27,852 bases of DNA from Phaeoceros laevis (GCA_049999765.1 JBNGIQ010008766.1:1-27852), one strand, 5' to 3'. Counted from the stretch's first letter, positions 10,569-20,502 are shown. Notes: a model not told the origin generated them from the sequence alone. A program made the numbers and translations.

Positions 10569-11426
10569 CCCTCTTCTCCTTGGCCCCGCTGCTCCGCTAC
10601 TTCTCTCGAGCCCACTACGCCCTTCTTTCTTGAGCTGGCTTGAACCTGCGACGAACGGAGCAAGAGGGTGATAGATGTCTAAGGTGGTAGCTATGCATTC
10701 ACGCTAGGTGACTTTCGCGGTACACCCGGATATTGAGCTATGTGCGCAGTTGCGTACTTGCGAGTTACCGATTATAGCTTGCGTCGGTCCAGATAAACCT
10801 AAGGTATATAAGATTGGGGAAGACAAAACGTTGTCGTTAATTCGTGGACGGTATGACGGCTAGACTAACTTATGTCTCTCGGCCTCCCTTGCTTCCCCTG
10901 TTAGTGATCGCTGCATCCAGACATTAGAGCGCGGCGCCACCACTCGACGCCACGGCAGGTTTGCACGGAATGATTATTTCTCCGCACCCATTTCGCTGCC
11001 ATAGTTTGCACTTCAACAGTCAGTCGCTTCCTTTCACATCAATTCATTTGTGGTTTCGTTTTGTGGAGTGCTTTGAGGGTAGCAGGTGGTCCCTTCCGGT
11101 GCTATGCTCCTGATTAGGCAGGATTATGTTTTCAAGAGCGACTTCCATTTTCTACTTGGGCTGCCGCTCGGACACTAAAACTGCCACCACTGCTGTGTCT
11201 TATCCAGCAATGAGCTAAAGACGTCAAACTTCAGCTTTGAATCAGGTGCCTAACCCCACGTGACGTGACGTGTTGCAAGTAGCGCCAAAATTCGAACAAG
11301 CAGGTATGTAGCTGCATCTCCGACTTGTGTGATTTTGAATTGGGTGGTGTTTGGCAGGAGTTGTGCTGAAGCGATTGCCCATTGGTGATCAGTTTGTTTG
11401 TTAGCAGGCGCGCTGTTTTCTTCAGA
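10569..11426. promoter_or_regulatory. Divergent intergenic promoter region
   Basis: This gap separates the minus-strand TPS start (10568) from the plus-strand start at 11427, so it must hold both 5' untranslated regions and both promoters. A TATATAAG word at 10805-10812 could serve as a plus-strand TATA box; its reverse, CTTATATA, lies about 240 bp upstream of the TPS start codon. I could not place transcription starts, and 5' UTR introns cannot be excluded. Confidence 0.5.
11257..11272. promoter_or_regulatory. G-box/ABRE cluster, triple ACGTG
   Basis: The word CACGTGACGTGACGTG holds a palindromic G-box (CACGTG) followed by two further ACGTG cores at 5-bp spacing. It lies 155 bp upstream of the plus-strand start codon at 11427 and about 690 bp upstream of the TPS start. 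ACGTG cores bind plant bZIP and bHLH factors and, when clustered, are typical of abscisic-acid or light/sugar response. Any regulatory role here is inferred. Confidence 0.55.
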
Positions 11427-12510
11427 ATGGACGGGAGTCCTACAGATGATTTGCAGCTGAGAGCGGATGCTGTCAGTGCCGAGGGCATCGCCACACTACT
11501 GGCAATGGCTCGACGGCGCATCAATGAAGGAAATCCGTCCCTTGCGCTCAAAGCAGTACGTCCACCCTCCTAATAGCATTGCCTCGGTCGGTGGTGACGT
11601 AATCTAAGCTAGTGGTTTTTGTCATTAGACTTCCGTGTTTTTTATACCTCCCGCTGTTTGCAACTGGGTATTGTTGCACACGTCAGTGTCTACGCCTTAG
11701 TTTGGGCACAAAAGAGATGCATGGTGCCTTCGGAAGTAGTAAGCATAAGGCTACTCAAGAGGTTTGTATCCTGTTTGCTGGGGCTGCTCTTTTGGTAGGA
11801 AAAAGATTGTACCCCTATTACTCGAAGGATGTTATCCCAGAGCATGTTCATAGAACAGTTCGGCAATTTGTTCTGGTCTTCATCGTCGATAACACCAGAA
11901 AGGGGCAATACTTAGTGGGAGGGGAAGTTTATAAGTTAAGCAGTTGAGGATATAATTGTAGTGCACGAACTTGGCGTCTCTGTTTTAAGCTCGGTTCAGC
12001 ACCGAACTTCCAATGAGCAAAAAGGGTTGCCTTTCGTAAAAAATAGATTCGGAGGGAGACTTGCCGTCTTGCTACATTACCAACATTAGTTTTTCGTTGG
12101 TGCAGGTGGTGATAGCACTGCGTGCAAGAGGGGGTGAGCAAGCTGTACTGCAGGCATTGGGGAGGGCCCGAGAGCTTTATGAGAATGGTTTGCGTGCAAA
12201 TGCTGCTACAGATGAGTTGTCTGCGTTGTTTGCGGAGTGTGCTCTTGCAGAGTCGCAGCCACAAGCAGGTGAAGCTGCATCACCACTGGATACTGTTTTG
12301 GACAGCTCGATGCAAACAACGACAAAGGAGGCTGGGCTTGACGCATTTGGCGGACATAGCCATCCTATTCTGGCTGAGAGTGGAAGGCTTCAGGTGGTGA
12401 AAGATGCATCAGCAGATGGCAGCAGTTTTGTATGTGTGCTGTGTGGTGGGCTGGTTAGCAATCTGCGAAAAGATGAGCATTTGAGCTTTTGGTGCTCTGC
12501 ACGAAGCTGA
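11427..12510 (+). CDS. Conserved plant protein of unknown function, C-terminal zinc-binding motif
   Basis: Two exons, 11427-11555 and 12106-12510, are joined by a 550-bp phase-0 intron (donor GTACGT, acceptor TTGGTGCAG). They encode 177 residues. The start MDGSPTDDLQLRADAV leads into a helical segment (about 10-45) and a second conserved block (44-90) with ARELYENGL and ELSALFAECALAE. A variable Ser/Gln-rich linker follows. The C-terminus (about 140-177) has GRLQVVKDASADGSSFVC, then a C-x2-C ... H-x4-C arrangement (CVLC, 11 residues, HLSFWC) that probably binds one zinc. I recognise the overall pattern from small plant proteins without a described function; no enzymatic motif is visible. The splice junction restores the conserved LKA-VVIALRA reading, which supports the intron. 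It is divergent from the TPS gene. An upstream in-frame ATG at 11382 would add 15 unconserved residues and is less likely. Confidence 0.85.
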
Positions 12511-13003
12511 AGGGATTCAAGGTACCTACTGTTCTAACGTGCTTGAATAGATGAGTTCTTGACCCGGGCTTCAAACTGGAAGGACAAGTGAAGGTACTTC
12601 GCGTACCAGCCAACTCGCTCCATGTAGTCATCTAAACTTGCAAATATGTCCGCATATTCAACAGCTGTAGCATCGTGTGCCGTATTGTAATAGCGGGTTC
12701 TTGATGAAGGTCCAGTAGTAAGTAGAATGGTTAGGCCATGCGGTGACCCTAACAGTGGACATGGGAAAAAATCAAGCCTTGTGCTGTGGTGGCTAATGGA
12801 GGATGATGCTTGCCCTTGTAACGAAATTCAATGTACGGGCTTGAGGTTGGATGGAGGTTTCTGGCGTTTTGGCCTGTCTGGTTCAAGACGTTCGTGACGG
12901 GGCGCAGGAAAGGAAGTTTACTATGGTGATTGACAGGGTACTTGCTTACCACACATGCGGATAACGGGCAGAACATCCAACCCGAAAGACTCCTGTGAAC
13001 CTT
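12511..13003. other. 3' flank of the plus-strand gene, no further gene
   Basis: This holds the presumed 3' untranslated region of the 177-residue protein gene and then non-coding DNA up to the MITE. No conserved reading frame or RNA gene was recognised. Confidence 0.6.
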
Positions 13004-13007
13004 TTAA

Positions 13008-13302
13008 CCCTTAAAAGGCCGAATAGGACATGTGGTCCTGTGCAACGCCTGACCACTTTTGGCCTGTGGAGCACGAGCCAGCGTTTTAGATTTACTTTTT
13101 TTTACACTATTCAAAAGAGCGCATCTAGCTCTATCCAAGTGTATGGGGAAGTCAATACTTCAAAGCCCATATCGATGCCAAAAAGCACAAAAAGCACAAC
13201 TTAAAAGACATAATGGGCCCTTTTGGAGTCTACACCCCGGGACGCCAAGCCGCCCCAAAGTAACGACTTTCCTAGGGTTTCGACCCCTTCGGCCTTTAAG
13301 GG
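13008..13302. mobile_element. piggyBac-like MITE flanked by TTAA
   Basis: A 295-bp non-coding element with near-perfect terminal inverted repeats: CCCTTAAAAGGCCGAA at 13008-13023 and TTCGGCCTTTAAGGG at 13288-13302, differing by one A. Each end is bordered directly by TTAA (13004-13007 and 13303-13306). TTAA duplication plus termini starting with CCC is the signature of piggyBac-superfamily elements. No transposase is encoded, so it would be a non-autonomous (MITE) copy. Confidence 0.7.
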
Positions 13303-13347
13303 TTAAGGGATCAGGGTTTTGAAACGAGTATTTTCCATGTTACCACA

Positions 13348-13437
13348 CTTTGGATACGATTTAACCAAGCTGCTAGAGAAAATCGCAGCCTCCTTTGGAT
13401 ACGATTTAACCAAGCTGCTAGAGAAAATCGCAGCCTC
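13348..13437. repeat. 45-bp perfect tandem duplication
   Basis: Two identical 45-bp copies, 13348-13392 and 13393-13437, lie head to tail just beyond the MITE. Perfect identity points to a recent duplication. No coding role is seen. Confidence 0.92.
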
Positions 13438-13439
13438 CT

Positions 13440-14240
13440 CTAGCCTTGTTCTTATCTGTGCATGCATCTGCTTTCCCACGGGAGAGCTCCTCCTCCGACA
13501 GTGTCACATGCACGTAGCAGACATACGTATGTGACAGAATTGGGAGGAATGAGGCCTCCTCTAGCTCACTCCTAAAAGAGATTAAGGGCTTCCTCACCCG
13601 TACCACGTTGGGCATAACATGCAAGCATTGCACTCCATGGCACAACATCCATGGGTACATGGTTGTGAAACATTTTTTGGCTTTGGCTTTCAGGCTTAGT
13701 GAGCATGGTGTAGGTGAGCAGTCAGCAGGGAATTTCTAACTTACCACCAAGTGTTGTGATTGAACAATGCACATCAGTTAGAGAAAGTGACCCACGATGC
13801 CTTGGAGGGAGTTTTATGAACATCAGAGGTTCGGTTCCATGACTGTAGCTGCTGTGGCGAAGGCCACGAGCTATTCAGACAATTTTGTTTGGCTATCTCT
13901 TTGGAACGAGATAGTCTCTAAGTTGTTTGACCTCATGATGTTGATGCATGCTGATATGAACTAGAGAGTGGCGCCTTGAGCAACGCAGCGTGCCCTTGCG
14001 CTGTATAGTTCAGGGTCGGCCCGCGCGATGGCCTACCTTGAATTTGATGTGCAAAAAGGTAAAACCTCTTTGCTCTTTTGTGCATTTGTTCACTCTGATG
14101 CCTTTGCCTCGACCGAATATGCCTTTGGTTAGGGAAAATTGAAATCCTAGAAAGTTACAAACCGCCCTTCTTTTTTTAAGTCAACTGGAATCAAAATAAA
14201 GCAAAGCCCCTAGATGATTTTTTTCCCCTTCGTACAACCT
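13440..14240. other. Intergenic DNA, no gene seen
   Basis: Frames are short and lack recognisable motifs. Small hairpin-capable words are present (for example around 13905-13925), but no RNA gene or element boundary can be supported. Confidence 0.6.
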
Positions 14241-14249
14241 CTTTAGCCG

Positions 14250-14455
14250 GCCCTCTCTCTAGGGTCATAGGGCCATCAAACAGCCCTTCTCTCTCTAGGG
14301 CCATAGGGCTGTGAGATGGCCCACTCCCTCTAGGACCGTCAGACGGCCCACACCCTCTAGGACCGTCAGACGGCCCACCTTTCTAGGGCCGGCAGAGAGC
14401 CCACTCTCTTTAGGGCCGGCAGAGAGCCCACTCTCTTTAGGGCCGTCCGAGGCCC
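14250..14455. repeat. 26-27-bp minisatellite
   Basis: At least five clear units begin at 14320, 14347, 14374, 14400 and 14427. Each starts CCCAC and carries a CTAGG(A/G)CCG or TTAGGGCCG core, with length alternating between 26 and 27 bp. More diverged units extend back to about 14250. The minus-strand reading shows repeats such as GPKESGLSA, but the frame is not kept from unit to unit, so this is most likely non-coding. Confidence 0.85.
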
Positions 14456-14700
14456 TCGGAGTTTGAAGTCTGACTTTTGTGTTGTGAGGCATGCAAACCA
14501 GGCCTTACACCTACCGGCTGTGAGACAAGGTAATAGTACAAAGTGACCCAGTTTGGTCCCGTTCGCCAATAGTCCCACAGGCAACAGTGGTATAGACACA
14601 AGAGGAGCAATTTGAGGAAGAACCCGAACCCATATTCTCAGCAGAGCAGAGCAGAATTACCACTGTTGACACAGAGGGGGTTTGCTGACAAATAGTTTGA

Positions 14701-15345
14701 GGGAACTTGCACGCTACAGTGGCCAGACTTTGGGACGCGAGGGTACTTGATTTTTTGTACTGTGTCCAAAACGAAAAATGAAAGATACCATTGTATTCTA
14801 CTCGTTGAGCTCTATCCGAATATGTTAAAAAAGTACCAATCCGACATGTGTCGCGAAAGTTATGGGCAAAATGAGGTCCAAGTACCCAAATTCTACAAGC
14901 CGGGCACTTGGGTTTTTTCGTGGACCAGGGTACTTTGGGGTGTCTCTGGGCCCATGGTACTTTCCACAAAAATTGGCAGTACCAAAAAAGTGCCTGCAGT
15001 ACCAAAAAGTACCAGGGGGGACACCTGTACTTGGAACTCGTGTTTGCCCATAACTTTCGCGACATGTGTCAGCTTAATACTTTTTAAACATATTCAAATA
15101 GAGCTCAACGAGTAGAATACGATAGCATATTCTATTGCTCGTTTTGGACATGCCACATGCCCGATACGAGGGCTCGAAAGTTTAAAAAATAGNNNNNNNN
15201 NNNNNNNNNNNNNNNNNNNNNNNNNNNNNNNNNNNNNNNNNNNNNNNNNNNNNNNNNNNNNNNNNNNNNNNNNNNNNNNNNNNNNNNNNNNNGGGGGGTA
15301 GACACCAAAAGTCGGGCCACTGTAGCGTGTAAGTACCCTTGAAGA
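14701..15345. mobile_element. Foldback (long inverted-repeat) element containing the assembly gap
   Basis: The left arm (about 14701-14890) and the reverse complement of the right arm (about 15345-15025) align along most of their length. Outer ends share an ACACGCTACAGTGGCC-like stretch. Further in, both carry TATTCTACTCGTTGAGCTCT and then TGTCGCGAAAGTTATGGGCA. The loop (about 14890-15025) contains several GTACTTTTTGGTAC-type words. No transposase is encoded. Target duplications could not be identified, so the family is unknown. The right arm is interrupted by a run of 100 Ns. Confidence 0.75.
15193..15292. other. Assembly gap, 100 N
   Basis: Exactly 100 unknown bases lie inside the right arm of the foldback element, followed by a GGGGGG run. 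This is a conventional gap length, so the true size of the missing piece is unknown. Any translation across it is meaningless. Confidence 0.98.
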
Positions 15346-16430
15346 GTAGCCTCCAGTGGTGACTGGAGCAGGGTTCTGGCTAGGATCACCACCTGCAGCA
15401 GTGCAATGAACAAGGTCTCCTAGCAAGTAGCCACATTCTGCATCAACTAGCCACCAGCCGCCAAAATGCCATTTTTGTAGAACAACATGAATCTTAAAAA
15501 TCAGGGTTTTGTTGTTTAAAATGGGGTTTTTTTTTGTACCAGTGCAACCAAAGGTCTTAAAAAGCTCTACTTTGCACTTATAAATGTAAAAAGTATGGGT
15601 CACACGATGCTTGTTAGTTTCAAATGCATGAAAAACGAAGAAAAAAAGGGCCGAAGTTGGAGGGGATGTCCGGTGATCTGGGAACCGTTTCGTATGTCGG
15701 AGGGAAGTGGAGCATCACTCTTCAAGGATGTGCACGCCGTTGTTTAGTTCAGGCTTTAAAAAATGCACTTCACAGCTTCACACCCTTTAGGCGGTCAACT
15801 GCCATGTAACGACCTCTTGGACGTCCTGATTTGGAGTGCAAGGCTTTGGCGGCCTCAATGTGTGGGACAAGGTGTCATTCAGATGTGCGCTAGTATAGCA
15901 CAAGTGCGTAATGGTAGCTTTGCCTGCCAAGTGTGGCAGCCAAGCTCTAGAACGATGCAAGTAGGATGTGTGCTGATGATTGGAAGGTTGCAATTTGTTG
16001 TTTTCTTGCAACTGTTGCTGCTGATGGGTTTTCACACTCCTACTATCTTCTGGTGCAGGTGTCTTAGATCCCTTCCAGGGCCCTGCAGTTCCTCTCCTTG
16101 GACTTACACAAACCATCAAGTCAAACCCAACTCTCCTGGCATGACCAACTCATCATCAGCAACTATAAGACCCTCGCTTCCCTGCTTCCTGGTCCTCTTT
16201 GCTTGTTTGCAAAGTTTAGCTGTAGTCCCCAATGCACTGCAACTTACGCATGGACAACCTTGCTGCGGGTGGTGAATAGCTCGATGCACAGTTCCCCACT
16301 CAACTGTGCTCTTATAGTCCATTTATGTGCAACTACCGAGGCTATCAAAGTGGACTCGAGATGCACCCATCTCAAATCTGGCGATCAATGGCTTTCATAT
16401 GGTGGACGTTTGGAAATAACAACATATGAA
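15346..16430. other. Intergenic DNA with unassigned frames
   Basis: Plus-strand (15763-16275) and minus-strand (16119-15787) frames of 110-170 codons overlap but lack motifs I recognise. A variant of the CCGGATGTCCGG word (GGGGATGTCCGGTG) occurs at about 15663-15676. No gene can be supported. Confidence 0.5.
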
Positions 16431-16763
16431 GGCAATATGATTTTCATATTATTTCTATTTATTGTTTGCTTATGTTTTTATGTTTGTCATGTGAAGCCAT
16501 TTTCTAACAAATCCAGATGGGTCATTATATGGTGTTGTATGTACAATGTGATATATGACATTGTGCAAATATATTGTGCTGAAATTGTGTATTTTCTTAT
16601 AAAAGTATGTATATATTATTTTATACTGATATTATACAATTTACATATGGCAACATTTCGTCAACATGCCCAATACGTTTTTGTTTTAACTTTAATTACT
16701 TACTTCACGTTTTTTATCACGATTCTTTGAAAGACTCGATTCTTTGCGATCGTATTTTGTATT
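16430..16763. other. AT-rich block
   Basis: This block is very AT-rich, with TATATT runs and hydrophobic-looking but composition-driven frames. It directly precedes the plus-strand methyltransferase fragment and lacks the N-terminal half that such a protein would need. Confidence 0.6.
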
Positions 16764-17080
16764 TTGCTTAAACTATACCGTACGCAGACTTATACAACGT
16801 GCAAGGTATTGGAAAATGTGCCTGCATGTTTTGATTGTCGTGACAAGTTGCGAAAGGACTACCAAGAGGTCCGGCTCGGAGAAGAGGTGTTGTTGGATGC
16901 AGCACCGTTCGGAGCACTTGCACACTGTTTGAGAAGCTTTTGGACCAATGTGGCCCCTGCAGCTCATTTCAGAAAAGCCTGGGATCATAATGAGAGACTA
17001 CTGTTATGGTGAGGGACATTTCGGTGCTGTCACCGTCTAGAGTAAGAGAGCTGATTAACGCATTGGTGTGTGCAGGCTGT
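16764..17080 (+). pseudogene. C5-cytosine methyltransferase C-terminal fragment (retroelement type)
   Basis: The plus strand encodes the middle and downstream part of a C5-MTase domain. A VLENVPA segment (ENVP codons at 16812-16823) matches motif VI. It is followed by LRKDYQEV, then LLDAAPFGALAHCLRSFWTN, which fits the motif VIII region where target-contacting residues usually lie (typically FGxxxxRxR; here the first Arg is Ala-His-Cys). The frame stops at 17012. Reading resumes in another frame with VRDISVLSPSRVREL to about 17075, so there is at least one frameshift. Motifs I and IV are absent. It is complementary in content to the minus-strand fragment at 799-1215 but lies on the opposite strand about 16 kb away, so it is a separate relic. 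Confidence 0.65.
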
Positions 17081-17109
17081 GGTTGCAGGGGAGGTTGAGG
17101 ATGCAGGGC

Positions 17110-17350
17110 CAACATCCCCAAGACCCTCTACCAATGCAAAGTTTTTGACAATCTGTCCATGAGGGATGCACTGACATGGAATGTTATGATAAACGGGCAT
17201 GCTGAGCACGGGCTTGTCCCCAAGCACTCTCGTTGTATTCAAGGATGGAGCAGGAAGGCAAAGTGTTTGACAGTTTGTCCACGAGGATGTAGTAACATGG
17301 GCTGCCATGATAATTAGGTACGGTAGAAACAATAACAAGGTCTCCGTAGC
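17110..17350 (+). pseudogene. PPR protein fragment (broken)
   Basis: On the plus strand, CKVFDNLSMRDALTWNVMI followed by NGHAEHGL matches the helix pattern of a plant PLS-class PPR repeat (usual form VFDxMxxRDVVSWNAMI). About 100 bp later VFDSLSTR and, after a one-base frame change, DVVTWAAMII match the same position of a second repeat. The spacing of about one PPR unit, the frameshift and an in-frame stop show a decayed gene. PPR proteins normally bind organelle RNA. The fragment directly abuts the C5-MTase relic, so it may have been carried or broken by that element. Confidence 0.6.
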
Positions 17351-17637
17351 AAGGGGGTTCTCCTAAGCCTCCATTTTGAGGGCCTCCCCCCCCCAAAACA
17401 AGGAATTTCAGCAATATTTTTTGTACCGATTTCAGAAATGGCAATTTGGAGGCCTTTTAATGGAACCGCGTGTCTCCAAAAAACGACATCATTCTCATGC
17501 ACGGTCATTCCCTACACGTTAGTGACTCTACCCTATTTCCATGTCGACCTGCTAAAAACCACCTACTCAAAACGAGGCTAAAGAGCCATTTTGCCTAATG
17601 TATGTCTATGAACTGCAGTTTTGAAGTCCACCATCTA
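17350..17637. other. Intergenic DNA
   Basis: This short stretch holds a poly-C run near 17386-17396. No conserved frame was recognised between the PPR fragment and the end of the ParB-MTase gene. Confidence 0.5.
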
Positions 17638-19117
17638 TCACTCAACTACCTCGTTGCCCTTGCCTGCAGTTCCATCGGTTACCACGACATCGACCTTTGT
17701 GAGGAGACCGAACCCAAACGTCTCAATTGAATCACCGGCAGCACCTTCATCCGGCTCACCGGTATCCGGGACTTGTGTCACACTCTCCAAACCTGATGCC
17801 CCATGGTCTTATCTTGGTGTACTCGGAGCCTCCCCAGCGCCCACCGAAGCCTCCAGTTCCAACACCGGATGTCCGGTACCGGCAGGTACAAGTGCCCGCT
17901 CCGTGTTCTCAGGAGTGCCATTGCCGGCCGCCCGCCTGAGGGTCTTCAACTGCGCCAACAATTTTTTCTTCCTTTGAGCAGATTGCACAGATTTCAGCCG
18001 GGTCTTCCTCCGTTGTGTATTCTGCTCACGTTCTGGCTCCGGTTCAGGCTGTTCAGGCTCCGGTGGATTATCCAGCTTCAGAATTGCCAATTTCGACCGC
18101 ACGTTCACAAATTCCATCTCAGGTTTGCCCGGCCGGGGATGCTGTGGCTCCTGGTGGCTAGTCTTCCCGGACCCGCTTTCCTTCGTGTCAACCCCAAGCT
18201 CACGGTCCTCGTCTGGGAAGCTGGCCATGCTCACAATCCGCGCTTTCACAAACTGCATGCATCGAGGATCCTTATCAAGGGCCACCGCATTCCGTTTCTC
18301 TAAGAGAGCACTGACTATTGTGCTTCCTGACCCACTGCAAGCGTCAAAGACCCAATCTCCCTTTTTGGAGTACAGGCGCACCAACTTCCTCATCAGCTTC
18401 ATTGGCTTCTGATATATGGAAACCACCTTGTTGTCAAGTGTTGCATAGTGGAGCTTGTGGTAAACCGCATACTCGTTGAAGATATTCGTCAGGCCTGGAA
18501 TGCCAGCCAGCTCTTTGTTTGCTCGTCCATCTGAAAATGCCTTAAGTCCTCCGAGCTATTCTCCATGGTGCCCAATTGTCATATACTCAACAGCATCGTA
18601 CAACCGGTCTTTGAGAGGAGGAACGACGTTCAACTTCTGCAGATGCAGCTCTCGACTCCACCACTGCAGGCCTCGCGCAGCACAGTCCTCACCATGCTCA
18701 CATCATCAGCACAATGAAACATAATCACTCTCCACACAGCGGCAGTTGTAATTTCCTTGAAGCCTCGCATCATCTCCGCAAGCTCGGGCTCCGCCAATTT
18801 GTGGTCGTTCAGGTTGTCCTTCTCCCATCCCCTGGGCAGGTCTGCTATAAGTATAGTATACTCTCGCTTGCCAGTGACCACGCCATGTGTGCAACATCCG
18901 TGACATCTCCCATATGCGTCACATACTTCATCTCCAAGTGGGCGGGCCAAGATTCCTGCCTGAACGTGCATGGATTGTCATCCACAATGGTGTTCCCCGC
19001 CAGCCTTGCTTCGGTTGCATGAGCCCATGTTCTCGCTTTCTGCATGTACCTCCGGAAAGACCCGGGAAGCCCTTCATCACTTTTCTCGAAGTCAATCTTG
19101 TCGATGTCTGTTTTTTT
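17638..19117 (-). other. Beta-class DNA methyltransferase module (disrupted)
   Basis: After the 128-bp intron, reading starts KKTDIDKIDFEKSDEGLPG. A frameshift near 18885 leads to REYTILIADLPRGW (18866-18825). There the DLPRGW segment stands at motif IV, usually (D/N/S)PP(Y/W). Then LAEMMRGFKEITTAAVWRVI follows. A second frameshift near 18668 leads to LQWWSRELHLQKLN and VEYMTIGHHGE, where TAG 18558-18556 interrupts. Motif X (QKPMKLMRKLVRLYSKKGDW) and motif I (VFDACSGSGSTIVSALL, about 18352-18302) are intact. The order IV then X-I is the beta-class layout shared by N4-cytosine and N6-adenine enzymes. A Pro/Glu-rich tail follows, with TAA 17811-17809, and the same frame continues to 17638. Confidence 0.7.
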
Positions 19118-19245
19118 CTGCACACAACACGCACATCGGGAGGCATAAGCACAGACTCAAATACTGGATGTCCGGTATGCAGGTGCCTACCCCGCTCCTC
19201 TATCCCGGATGTCCGGTATGCATAATTTGACAAAGGGTTACATAC

Positions 19246-20502
19246 CTTTTTTGCGAACGTAACTTGAAACTCCTGCAGCCGCTCATCTGTTGAGTGTACG
19301 GGGTACCTGCGTTTCACATGGTCGAAATTGTCGCAACATAAAGCCTTCACCATTGCGTACTGCACAAGCCACAATCTTTTCACACTCTCCAAGTGCGTTG
19401 CCATCTCCGTCAAGGTTTTCGTTCCCGCCAGTACTGCAGTGCATGCACGATTAAGAGTCTCCTCTCCCGCTTTGGTGAAGCTGTCAATGCCTTGGAATGA
19501 TTTCCATACTGCTGTCTTTATGGGCCTATCCTTGGCTGTGCGCGCTGCCCTGCTTCGTCGAGCCTCTTTCTGCTGCTCCTCAAGCTGGCCCTTCTCCCAC
19601 TGGTCGAATATCTCTGACACATGCTTCCATACATTGTCAGATAGCCGTACTAAACACCACTCCAAAGTTAACTTGTCTCGCCCGTGCTGGTGTGCGCTTT
19701 TTGTCTTCTTCTTGCTTGCCTCTGGCTGCATCCCTGAACTCAGTGTCCTGGCAGGCCCTTCCCCATTTACAGCGGTTGCTGCAGGCATGGCAGTTGCTGT
19801 AGCAGCTGGTTTTTTCTCTTCCTCCTCTTCCTCAACATATATGAGCTTCGTGTACACCGCATCCTTCCACTTTGCATCCATCTCTTCTCCCCTCTCTGTT
19901 GTGATCTCGATCTCGTCTCTAATATACCTGGTCCTTTCTATGAAAGAAAAATTTCTTCTGTCTGCGGCGATGTTGTTGTGATCAGAACCAAGCACTCTCA
20001 TCTCCTCTAGGTTCAAGCCAGTATAGATGATCCCTTGCATCCACGGATAGTCAGGATTCTCCGGATCTTCTGCCCACAGCATCCTCCTGACCATGTACGA
20101 GTGGTTGCCCCCTAGCACCACATACTCGTGACCACCGTTGTGTACTTTGTCCTCGTAAAAAAAATACTTGCTGCGACACATAGCAGGGTCAATCATGACA
20201 ACGATATGCTGCACTCCTGCATCAATGTACGAATCTCTCATCTTCTGCACCAGCCTTCTCACATATGCCATATCGATTTCCCGGACGGCAGCCTTTGGGT
20301 TGTCCTTCAGCAGTTTCGCCGGGTACATATGCTCAACATGAAGTGAGAATGTCCGGTCGTGGTATTTTTTGGCCTTTAATTCCCTTCTGGCTATGTCCAC
20401 AGGGTCAAAAGGCCTCCCAATTGTCTCCCGCAGTCTTTCGGCATCTGTCTTCACTCTTCCAGAAACTTCTGCTCCCATGCCGGCAACTGCTGCACGGTCC
20501 AT
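19246..20502 (-). other. ParB-like domain exon of the ParB-MTase gene
   Basis: About 419 codons are uninterrupted. An early LHVEHMYPAKLLKDNPKAAV segment, then IDMAYVRRLVQKMRDSY, is followed by VVLGGNHSYMVRRML (GGNHS at about 20117-20103). The order DN-x-x-x-R-x-I-D and then GGNH resembles the ParB/sulfiredoxin-fold motif GxHR, with Asn-His-Ser here. A later HNNIAADRRNFSFIERTRYIR stretch fits the region after the ParB fold. The rest is helical, with an EEEEEE tract and an Ala-rich linker. It ends FAKK at donor 19245. The long intact frame suggests recent loss or, alternatively, a still-expressed N-terminal product. Confidence 0.6.

Noticed and set aside
14295-14492. Minus-strand repeat peptide (GPKESGLSA units)
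   Set aside because: Minisatellite units of 26 and 27 bp break the frame, which argues against a real protein.
15094-15603. 169-codon minus-strand frame across the N gap
   Set aside because: A third of its length is unknown bases, so the frame is artificial.
19328-19981. 217-codon plus-strand frame rich in Ser and hydrophobic residues
   Set aside because: Mirror of the intact ParB-like exon on the minus strand; its composition reflects the antisense of acidic and Ala-rich codons.
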